Below, in pieces: positions 1-5,564 of a stretch of 8,098 bases of DNA (position 1 is the stretch's first letter; each line of letters starts with the position of its first letter). A program made the position numbers and the translations under genes. The notes under the pieces are model-generated. The model had not been told where the DNA came from, made no database searches, and saw only the letters and a list, made by a program, of their open reading frames with translations. The stretch covers positions 1 to 8,098 of the forward strand of contig RFPW01000094.1 in the NCBI GenBank assembly GCA_009925965.1, written 5' to 3'. Source of the DNA: Betaproteobacteria bacterium (GTDB lineage Bacteria > Pseudomonadota > Gammaproteobacteria > Burkholderiales > Burkholderiaceae_E).

Positions 1-198
1 TTTGGTCATGTCGTGATGGGGTGGATCTGGCTGGATATCGGAGTGGCCACCAGCCCTGCTTCAACCCCGCTCACCTCTGGATTACTCTCCGCCCTGCGCT
101 ACTTTCACGCTTATGAACTCCCCAAGGTTGATGCCTGGCTGAAGGTCGTGCGCGAACGCGAGTCGGTGTGCCGCGACATGCCCCATGACTGGTTCTAA
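1..198 (+). CDS. Glutathione S-transferase family protein, C-terminal fragment (5' end outside window)
   Basis: The reading frame is open from the first base and ends at TAA (196-198), giving the last 65 residues of a longer protein. The tail contains a segment typical of the final helices of a GST C-terminal domain: PKVDAWLKVVRERESV, resembling the family pattern in which a Pro and a Trp precede 'R-x-R-P/E-S'. The thioredoxin-fold N-terminal domain that would bind glutathione is not in the window, so activity cannot be judged. The next GST starts 27 nt downstream on the same strand, which supports a shared transcript and a family relationship. The internal ATG at 16 is not a likely real start, because the fold would be missing. 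The GST assignment is moderately sure and rests on the C-terminal pattern and the neighbours; another alpha-helical domain cannot be excluded. Confidence 0.6.
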   Translation, partial: FGHVVMGWIWLDIGVATSPASTPLTSGLLSALRYFHAYELPKVDAWLKVVRERESVCRDMPHDWF

Positions 199-202
199 AT
201 TG

Positions 203-214
203 AAAGACGTCTTT
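203..214. repeat. 12-bp perfect palindrome between two GST genes
   Basis: AAAGACGTCTTT is a perfect 12-bp palindrome in the 27-nt gap between the first stop (198) and the next GST start (226). It has no loop, so it is unlikely to act as an RNA hairpin or terminator. It could be a dimeric protein-binding site or chance. It sits about 11 bp before the start codon, where a ribosome-binding site would be expected, and no strong Shine-Dalgarno sequence is seen there. Confidence 0.5.
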
Positions 215-225
215 AAAGATTTGAA

Positions 226-858
226 ATGCTGACGCTTTACGATTTTGAGATGGCCCCAAGCCCGCGGCGTGCGCGGATTTTGCTTGCCGAAAAAGCGGTT
301 CCGTTTACCGCGATCCAGGTCGACTTGCGCCAGAAGGAGCAACTCGGGGATGCTTTTCGCGCGATCAACCCGCGCTGTACCGTGCCGGCACTGCGGCTCG
401 AAGATGGCGCGATTTTGACCGATAACGCGGGGATCGCCGCCTATCTCGAAGCGACCTACCCGGAGCCCCCAATGACGGGCCGGACCGCGCTTGAGCGGGC
501 AGAGGTCGCAAGCTGGAATGCCCGCATCGAAATGGAAGGCTTCATGGCCATCGCAGAAGCGCTGCGCAATAGCGCGCCCGCCATGAAAGACCGTGCTCTG
601 ACCGGTGCAGTGAACTACGCACAGATCCCCGAGCTGGCCCAGCGCGGATTGGCCCGTGCCCAACAGTTCTTCGTCGAATTGGATTCGCACCTTGCTGGGC
701 GCGAGTTCACTGCAACTGAAGGGTTCAGTCTGGCCGACATCACAGCGGTCGTTGCGCTGGATTTTGCGCGGGTCGTTCGTATCAAACCGGGTGACGATCA
801 TCCAAACCTGATGCGCTGGCGAAAGGCAATGGGCGAGCGCCCGTCGATGGCGACCTGA
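226..858 (+). CDS. Glutathione S-transferase, two-domain, 210 aa
   Basis: This is a cytosolic GST of normal family length, expected to conjugate or transfer glutathione to an electrophilic substrate. The N-terminal thioredoxin-like domain (about residues 1-80) begins LTLYDFEMAPSPRRARI; Ser12 is in the region where the catalytic Ser/Cys usually lies. The cis-Pro glutathione-binding loop is TVPAL (Pro54). At the usual Glu-Ser pair that grips the gamma-glutamyl group the protein has Asp66-Asn67 (LTDNAGIAAYLE), a conservative but non-standard variant. The all-helical C-terminal domain contains the N-capping motif FSLADI near residues 167-172. The start at 226 gives the beta-strand at the correct distance from the N-terminus, although the ribosome-binding site is weak. 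It lies 27 nt after one GST and 16 nt before another, consistent with an operon. Substrate and GST class are not determinable by eye. Confidence 0.92.
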   Translation: MLTLYDFEMAPSPRRARILLAEKAVPFTAIQVDLRQKEQLGDAFRAINPRCTVPALRLEDGAILTDNAGIAAYLEATYPEPPMTGRTALERAEVASWNARIEMEGFMAIAEALRNSAPAMKDRALTGAVNYAQIPELAQRGLARAQQFFVELDSHLAGREFTATEGFSLADITAVVALDFARVVRIKPGDDHPNLMRWRKAMGERPSMAT

Positions 859-874
859 CCGGATTAGCGGCGCC

Positions 875-1981
875 ATGGCATCGACCCTCGTACTCAGCGG
901 CGTCCCGGGATCACCCTACACCCGAAAGATGGTCGCGCTGCTGCGCTACCGCCACATCCCCTACCGCTTATTGCAAACGGCTGGTACACCGGCTGGGATG
1001 CCAGCACCCAAAGTGCCCCTGCTGCCGACGTTTTATTTACCTCGCGAGCAAAGTCCCCAAGCATTATCAAGTGACCCTGTTGCAGGCGACGCCGAGACAG
1101 TCGACGCCCTTGAAGCCGTCACCGATTCCACTCCGCTCCTGCGCCGGTTCGAGCGAGAGTTCGAGGGCCGCCAGGCCGTGCCGTCAGACCCGGCATTGGC
1201 CCTAGTAGACGCCCTGATCGAGGACTATGCCGACGAGTGGCTCTCGAAGGCCATGTTCCATTACCGCTGGAGCCACCCAAACGATTTTGCCAAGGCCGAG
1301 AAAATCCTCCCATGCTGGAGCGGCGAACCACTCGACGATGTGCGTCTTGACGAGTACGGTCGGTGGATCAGTAGCCGCCAACACGCCCGGTTACGCTATG
1401 TGGGTTCCAACCCGACCACGGCGTCGGTGATCGAATCAAGCTATGAACGCTTTCTCGATGCGTTCGAGGCGCATCTGCGTCACTACCCCTTCCTTTTGGG
1501 AAAGCGGCCCGGCGCCAGTGATTTCGCGGTCTATGGCCAGCTCACCCAGCTCACCCAATTCGATCCAACGCCCATGGCCATCACGATCCAGCGAGCACCG
1601 CGGGTCTACGCCTGGGTCACGCTGATGGAGGACCACTGTGGCCTTGAGCCTCTCGAGAGCGACTGGTTCTCAAGCGTAGAACTGTCACATGGCGAGATCC
1701 CGAGCCTGCGCGGCATCCTGCGAGAGGTTGGCCGCGTGTACCCGCCCTTTCTGATTGCCAATGCTGCTGCGTTGCAAGCGGGTGCTAAACAGGTAGAAAC
1801 CGAAATCGACGACAAGCCCTGGATTCAGCAGGCGTTTCCCTATCATGCAAAGTGTCTACTCTGGTTACGCCGTGACTACATCGCGTTAAACCCTGAGGAC
1901 CGTTTACGAGTGGATCAGATTCTCACTGGAACGGGTTGCGAGGCCTTGTTTGCCGATGCTACCCATCGCGACCTCCACTGA
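875..1981 (+). CDS. Divergent long glutathione S-transferase-like protein, 368 aa
   Basis: The N-terminus has a GST thioredoxin-fold opening (LVLSGVPGSPYTRKMVALLRY, residues about 5-25), with a Ser13/Tyr15 region where the catalytic residue would lie. It continues with KVPLLP carrying the cis-Pro candidate Pro48, and TDST (83-86), which occupies the position of the usual Glu-Ser motif. A helical C-terminal domain follows (LVDALIEDYADEWLSKAMFHYRW, about 110-132, then KRPGASDFAVYGQLTQLTQFDP). The protein is about 150 residues longer than a standard GST, with an inserted stretch between strands of the first domain and roughly 90 extra C-terminal residues rich in Trp, Tyr and Arg. The last codons overlap the transporter start. 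The length and changed glutathione loop fit a long GST-like subfamily rather than a classical conjugating enzyme. A binding or non-catalytic role is possible. The fold is fairly certain, the function is not. Confidence 0.82.
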   Translation: MASTLVLSGVPGSPYTRKMVALLRYRHIPYRLLQTAGTPAGMPAPKVPLLPTFYLPREQSPQALSSDPVAGDAETVDALEAVTDSTPLLRRFEREFEGRQAVPSDPALALVDALIEDYADEWLSKAMFHYRWSHPNDFAKAEKILPCWSGEPLDDVRLDEYGRWISSRQHARLRYVGSNPTTASVIESSYERFLDAFEAHLRHYPFLLGKRPGASDFAVYGQLTQLTQFDPTPMAITIQRAPRVYAWVTLMEDHCGLEPLESDWFSSVELSHGEIPSLRGILREVGRVYPPFLIANAAALQAGAKQVETEIDDKPWIQQAFPYHAKCLLWLRRDYIALNPEDRLRVDQILTGTGCEALFADATHRDLH

Positions 1982-3185
1982 CCTGATCGATTCGCCGTAT
2001 GCGGGGCGACGGCTGATCGTCACCCTGCTCCTGCTGACACTTGGCAGCAGCAGCATGTATGTGGTTTCCGTGGTGTTACCCGCAGTTCAGCAAGAATTCA
2101 GCGTCTCTCGCGCGGACGCTGCGCTGCCCTACACGCTCATGATGCTGGGGTTTGGGCTAGGCGGAATTGGGATGGGCCGCCTGGCCGACCGCTTCGGTGT
2201 TCAGGCCCCTTTGATGCTCGGATCGGCCGGCGTGACTGCAGGGTTTATTGCAGCGGCATTTGCCCCGAATTTACTGCTGTTTGCATTGGCCCACGGCATC
2301 TTGCTGGGCCTACTGGGCAGTTCGGCGACCTTTGCCCCTCTGCTCGCTGACACCGCCTTATGGTGGAACCGACGCCGGGGGATTGCGGTTGCGATCTGCG
2401 CCAGCGGCAACTATCTGGCGGGAGCCATCTGGCCGCCGTTGGCTCAACATGGCATCGAACTCTGGGGCTGGCGTCAAACCTATATTGCTCTGGGCCTCAT
2501 TTGCGGCGTCGGCATGGCATTACTCAGCCTACTCATGCGCAAGCGCCCCCCCGCGAGCACAGGCTCTCCGGCTGGCCCTGCCCAGTCGCCCACCTCCTCG
2601 TTGGTCCCCGGACGTCCTTTCGGTCTCAAAATCTCGCACGCCCAAGCGCTTCTTTGCGTCGCCGGGGTGGCGTGTTGTGTCGCCATGGCAATGCCCCAAG
2701 TGCACATCGTGGCCTACTGTGCCGATCTTGGGTACGGTGCAGCGCGGGGGGCCCAGATGTTGTCAGTCATGCTCGCTTTTGGAATCGCAAGCCGATTGAT
2801 TTCAGGCTTCATTTGCGATCGAATCGGCGGTCTGCGCACGCTTCTTCTCGGTTCGATCCTTCAAGGACTGTCGTTGCTGCTCTTTTTACCCTTCGACAGC
2901 ATGCAATCGCTCTTTCTGATCTCTGCCACTTTTGGCCTCTTTCAAGGCGGCATTGTGCCGTCCTACGCCATCATCATCCGGGAGTACTTTCCACCGGCGG
3001 AAGCCGGGCGAAGGGTCGGCGCAGTGATCTTCGCGACCCTGGTCGGGATGGCATTAGGAGGCTGGATGTCTGGCAAGGTCTTTGATGTCACCGGCTCTTA
3101 TCATGCTGCCTTTTTGAATGGCCTCGCATGGAATCTTCTCAATCTCAGTATTGCAAGCTGGTTGCTCTGGCGGGTTAGCCGATGA
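1956..3185 (+). CDS. MFS transporter, 12 transmembrane helices (OFA/MCT-like)
   Basis: This is an inner-membrane secondary carrier of about 409 residues, the usual MFS length. Numbering from the ATG at 1956, hydrophobic helices start at about residue 19. The loop 2-3 signature of the superfamily, GMGRLADRFG, lies at 72-81. The segment ADTALWWNRRRGIAVAICASGNYLAG (about 131-156) resembles the W-x-x-RRG-A-x-G-x-x-x-SG pattern of oxalate/formate antiporter and monocarboxylate-type carriers. A Pro/Ser-rich cytoplasmic loop (about 198-220) divides the two six-helix halves, and the second half repeats the loop motif as ISGFICDRIGGLR. The start overlaps the preceding GST-like gene. A TTG six bases upstream (1950) is an alternative start and lies 6 nt after a GAGG, so the exact N-terminus is uncertain by two residues. 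Its tight linkage to GST genes suggests transport of a related organic acid or glutathione-derived product, but the substrate and direction are inferred only. Confidence 0.93.
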   Translation: MLPIATSTDLIDSPYAGRRLIVTLLLLTLGSSSMYVVSVVLPAVQQEFSVSRADAALPYTLMMLGFGLGGIGMGRLADRFGVQAPLMLGSAGVTAGFIAAAFAPNLLLFALAHGILLGLLGSSATFAPLLADTALWWNRRRGIAVAICASGNYLAGAIWPPLAQHGIELWGWRQTYIALGLICGVGMALLSLLMRKRPPASTGSPAGPAQSPTSSLVPGRPFGLKISHAQALLCVAGVACCVAMAMPQVHIVAYCADLGYGAARGAQMLSVMLAFGIASRLISGFICDRIGGLRTLLLGSILQGLSLLLFLPFDSMQSLFLISATFGLFQGGIVPSYAIIIREYFPPAEAGRRVGAVIFATLVGMALGGWMSGKVFDVTGSYHAAFLNGLAWNLLNLSIASWLLWRVSR

Positions 3186-3679
3186 ACCCCGACCTGCACA
3201 TTCAACGCGTTGACTACCGGGCCCCGCTGGATGGATTACACCTTCGGCGACTGCTCGATCTCTATGCCCGTGATCCGATGGGGGGCGGAGAGGCACTGGC
3301 CGCGAGCGTGCTCGAACGGCTCTGCGATGATCTGGCCCGCCGCCCCGATGCAGCGAGTTTTTTGGCCTATCGAGTGACGGACCCGAGCGACCCCGTCGGT
3401 TTGATCAACTGCTTTGAAGGTTATTCCACGTTCAAAGCGAAGCCGCTCCTGAATGTGCACGATATCGTCGTGCATCCGGATGTTCGCGGCCAGGGCGTTG
3501 CTCAGGCCCTCCTGGGGGCGGCACAGCAACTCGCCATCGAACGTGGCTGCTGCAAGCTCACCCTCGAGGTCCTCAGTGGCAACACCGTCGCGATGAACGC
3601 TTACGACCGTTTCGGGTTCAAGCCCTACCAACTCGACCCCGGCGCTGGGCAAGCGGTCTTGCTGCAGAAATGGTTATGA
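3182..3679 (+). CDS. GNAT family N-acetyltransferase
   Basis: This is a 165-residue acetyl-CoA-dependent acetyltransferase, typical GNAT length. The acetyl-CoA-binding motif A is clear: LNVHDIVVHPDVRGQGVAQALL (about 90-111), with the pyrophosphate-binding R/Q-x-x-G-x-A loop as RGQGVA at 102-107. Motif B follows as NTVAMNAYDRFGFKPY (134-149), with Tyr141 at the position of the usual general acid and the 'Y-x-x-x-GF' ending typical of the family. The ATG overlaps the transporter stop as ATGA, indicating translational coupling. It is the last gene of the + strand run and its stop overlaps the convergent deacylase gene by 6 bp. The acceptor (amine, amino acid, peptide or antibiotic) cannot be told; one possibility is N-acetylation of an amine product of the upstream GST pathway. 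Confidence 0.93.
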   Translation: MNPDLHIQRVDYRAPLDGLHLRRLLDLYARDPMGGGEALAASVLERLCDDLARRPDAASFLAYRVTDPSDPVGLINCFEGYSTFKAKPLLNVHDIVVHPDVRGQGVAQALLGAAQQLAIERGCCKLTLEVLSGNTVAMNAYDRFGFKPYQLDPGAGQAVLLQKWL

Positions 3680-4660
3680 ACTGGTGATGGGGCGGGTCAG
3701 GTAGACCCCTTCGCGACCCACAATCGGCAAGCGGGTCGGCATAAAGATGGTGCAGTCATCACACGGAGCACGAATTTCTTCCGGCCCGTCGAGCGCAATC
3801 AAGTCGCCCCTGGCGAAGACCTCAAAGCCAACGAGCGGACGAACAAACGAAAATTCAGCGGTCTTGATGACGTGCGTGGTCAACATTTCGAACGCACGGT
3901 GTTCGCCCTGAGCGCCCTGAGCGCCCTGAGCGCCCTGAGCGCCCTGACCACCGGTCGAATGATTCTGCTGCTGCTCGAGTTCAATCAGTCCAAAGTGCCC
4001 AAGAAAATCCTGGGTGACTGCGATCGCGAGATCGACCGAGGCGCGTCTGAAGTGCTGGCCACACTCCAGAACCACTGCGGCACCTGGCCCATCGGCTTTG
4101 CCGTGTGGACCATATTCGATCAGCGGGGTTCCCGAACTCATTCCATCAGGCATGACCAGGTGGATCATCGGTTTGGGCATCGCCCTCGCCACAGTGGCGT
4201 TTCGCGGATGCCCTGGATAGACCCAAAATGGCGCAACATCCTGCGCCGTAGAATGAATATCCAAAATATGATCAGCCTCGCCCACTATCCTGCGCATCTC
4301 GCGTGCGCGCCGCAATTCGACACTTTCCTCAGGACCGTCGAGCCATTGTGCGGACCAGATGCGGTTCAGGTTGTGCGTGATCTGCCGACTCTCGAATGGC
4401 CTCTCGACATCGAAGCTCTCGTAGGCGGCGACATTGGCAAAGCTCACCGTCAACGTGCCCATTCGGGGACGCACGCCCCGATCAAGCAAGTCACAGGCAG
4501 CAAACATGCCGCAGAATTCGTTGCCGTGCGTCAATGCGTTGATCAACACATGGGGGCCTGGTTGATCGGCAACGAATCGATGTACGTAATCAACGCCGAC
4601 GTTGCCTGTGCGGTACGGGCTCAAGTCGCGAGGCAAGACCTCAATCGGGGGTAGTGTCAT
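3674..4660 (-). CDS. Succinylglutamate desuccinylase/aspartoacylase-family zinc deacylase with Gly-Ala-Gln repeat
   Basis: This is a zinc-dependent amidohydrolase of the M14-like AstE/ASPA family, expected to remove an acyl group from an N-acyl amino acid or related amide in the cytoplasm. At 328 residues it has normal family length. Zinc ligands are visible: His45 and Glu48 in LTHGNE, and His136 in DIHS (134-137). HNLNR (96-100) corresponds to the substrate-binding Asn-Arg pair of the family, and Glu199 in VVLECGQH matches the catalytic Glu. Between the catalytic domain and a C-terminal beta domain (about 256-328) lies a low-complexity linker: QQQ, then G-A-Q repeated four times at 240-251, encoded by a DNA tandem repeat. 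The start at 4660 lies 42 nt after the DUF2147 stop, and no strong Shine-Dalgarno sequence is seen. It is last in the - strand run. The exact substrate is unknown; AstE proper usually sits in an arginine-succinyl operon, which is not seen here. Confidence 0.9.
   Translation of the reverse strand: MTLPPIEVLPRDLSPYRTGNVGVDYVHRFVADQPGPHVLINALTHGNEFCGMFAACDLLDRGVRPRMGTLTVSFANVAAYESFDVERPFESRQITHNLNRIWSAQWLDGPEESVELRRAREMRRIVGEADHILDIHSTAQDVAPFWVYPGHPRNATVARAMPKPMIHLVMPDGMSSGTPLIEYGPHGKADGPGAAVVLECGQHFRRASVDLAIAVTQDFLGHFGLIELEQQQNHSTGGQGAQGAQGAQGAQGEHRAFEMLTTHVIKTAEFSFVRPLVGFEVFARGDLIALDGPEEIRAPCDDCTIFMPTRLPIVGREGVYLTRPITSS
3904..3947. repeat. 9-bp tandem repeat (CGCCCTGAG), about 4.9 copies, in-frame
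   Basis: The unit CGCCCTGAG on the + strand occurs four times exactly from 3904 to 3939, followed by eight matching bases of a fifth copy to 3947. It lies inside the deacylase gene and reads as Gly-Ala-Gln units on the minus strand. Copies are identical at third codon positions too, which points to recent expansion by slippage rather than selection on the protein alone. Because the unit is 9 bp, changes in copy number keep the frame. Confidence 0.97.
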
Positions 4661-4678
4661 GGGGTGCTCGATGGGGAA

Positions 4679-4714
4679 TTAGTCGCAAACTCAGTCGCAA
4701 ACTCAGTCGCGAAT
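4679..4714. repeat. 12-bp tandem triplication covering a stop codon
   Basis: Three consecutive 12-bp units on the + strand: TTAGTCGCAAAC, TCAGTCGCAAAC and TCAGTCGCGAAT. The middle unit is exact to the consensus; the outer ones differ at one and two positions. Read on the minus strand they contain the end of the DUF2147 gene (Arg-Asp-stop) followed by two more copies. This gives the in-frame stops TGA (4703-4705), TGA (4691-4693) and TAA (4679-4681). Confidence 0.95.
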
Positions 4715-5176
4715 CCAGGTCTGCGTCCTGCCGACCATCGGTACGCCGACATAGCCGCGCACGCTAAGTAACTTCGCCTCGGCGTCGAGGTTCAGTTTGA
4801 CCTTGTAAATCGAACCATTATTTGGATCGAGTATCTCACCGCCTTCCCAGAGGGTGCTCGAGGTCTTTTTCAAACCTGACATGATCGTCATACCGATTAC
4901 GGGCTTGTCCTTTCGATGATCTTTGCACTGCTCACAGACCGGGTCGGGCCGATCGCCGGGCGCGGTGAAAATCTTGACAACAGTACCCTGCAGTTTCTGA
5001 TCAACCAGTTCAATCCGGATGATCGACTTCGGCTGATTGGTCTTGTCATCGATCGTCTTCCAGTTCCCGACGATGGGTTCGGTTTGGGTGGTCTGTGCAA
5101 ACAACGCGGGACTCATCAGGGCAAGGCCGACCATTAGGGCGCCACGCCGGATTAACGCATTCATTGAAAGTCTCAT
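4703..5176 (-). CDS. DUF2147 family secreted/periplasmic protein
   Basis: This is a small exported protein of unknown biochemical function. From the ATG at 5176 it has 157 residues. It begins with a signal peptide (basic MNALIRR, hydrophobic ALMVGLALMSPALFA, likely cleavage after Ala27). The mature part carries the DUF2147 landmarks: VGNWKTIDD near the start, IEL...LQGTVVKI, a paired-cysteine segment PVCEQCKDHRKDKPVIG (Cys81, Cys84), and a closing GYVGVPMVGRTQTWIR. The two cysteines could form a disulfide in the periplasm. An in-frame ATG at 5164 is preceded by GAGA and also gives a complete signal peptide, so the start may be four codons later. The frame stays open upstream to 5251, but that would overlap the GMC gene and spoil the signal peptide. 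It lies 25 nt after the GMC gene and 42 nt before the deacylase. Homologues are common in Proteobacteria and Bacteroidetes with no firm role. Confidence 0.9.
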   Translation of the reverse strand: MRLSMNALIRRGALMVGLALMSPALFAQTTQTEPIVGNWKTIDDKTNQPKSIIRIELVDQKLQGTVVKIFTAPGDRPDPVCEQCKDHRKDKPVIGMTIMSGLKKTSSTLWEGGEILDPNNGSIYKVKLNLDAEAKLLSVRGYVGVPMVGRTQTWIRD

Positions 5177-5201
5177 TGGGGTGGATAGAAGAGCGAAGGG
5201 G

Positions 5202-5564
5202 TTAGGCGGCGCGCAAATCCTGGCGGATGAATTCCACGGCCTTTTCGGCAATCATGACCGCCGGTGCGTTGGTGTTGCCACCCGGGACTGTGGGCATCAC
5301 CGAACAGTCAACGATCCGCAGTCCATGGATCCCATGCACCTGCAGCCGCGCGTCGACGACTGCCATGGGGTCCGACCCCATGCGGCAGGTTCCGACCGGA
5401 TGATACAAAGTATCCGCATGGCCTCGAATAAACTGACGCAAGTCATCATCGGTCTGAAGCGGCTCGTCAAACAAGGGCACTGGCGGGCCCTCGTGCAGCA
5501 TGGGTGATTCAAAAATCCGCTTGATCCACTTCCCCGCGAAGCAAGGTGTCCATATCGCGCTCAT
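5202..5564 (-). pseudogene. GMC oxidoreductase C-terminal part, displaced into another reading frame
   Basis: This frame carries the missing end of the GMC oxidoreductase. From GKWIKRIFESP onward (about 5533 down to 5202, some 109 residues) it reads as a normal GMC C-terminus. The catalytic-pair regions are visible as YHPVGTCRMG, with the active-site His, and GGNTNAPAVMIAEKAVEFI, with the second catalytic residue Asn. The first dozen codons after the ATG at 5564 are only the alternate reading of sequence that the upstream frame translates as DERDMDTLLRG, so this ATG is accidental and has no evident ribosome-binding site. The piece cannot fold alone as an enzyme because it lacks the FAD-binding domain. 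Joined to the upstream frame it gives about 540 residues, the usual GMC length. It is classed as a broken gene unless the shift is a sequencing error or is bypassed during translation. Confidence 0.85.

Noticed and set aside
82..876. 264-codon open frame on the minus strand opposite the 210-aa GST
   Set aside because: It is antisense to a clear GST, has no family motif, and is rich in Arg, His and Cys as expected of a shadow frame in GC-rich DNA.
1541..1558. 9-bp duplication CTCACCCAG/CTCACCCAA encoding Leu-Thr-Gln twice
   Set aside because: Only two copies, in a helix where the residues look natural; not enough to call an expansion.
2360..3085. 241-codon + strand frame inside the transporter gene, and a 183-codon frame at 2248-2799
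   Set aside because: Both lie in other frames of a well-supported MFS gene, lack hydrophobic segments or motifs, and have Arg/Ser/Pro-rich shadow composition.
3694..3708. Possible terminator hairpin GGGTC-N5-GACCC near the convergent gene ends
   Set aside because: The stem is only 5 bp, there is no T-run on either strand, and it lies inside the deacylase coding sequence.
3904..3947. Tandem repeat as a possible CRISPR or iteron array
   Set aside because: The units are 9 bp with no spacers, lie in frame inside a coding region and encode Gly-Ala-Gln, so they are a coding microsatellite.
3872..4654. 260-codon + strand frame opposite the deacylase, including an Ala-Leu-Ser repeat
   Set aside because: The deacylase on the other strand has complete zinc and catalytic motifs; the Ala-Leu-Ser run is the antisense reading of its repeat.
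5037..5507. 156-codon + strand frame across the DUF2147-GMC junction
   Set aside because: It is antisense to two real genes and shows no recognisable domain.
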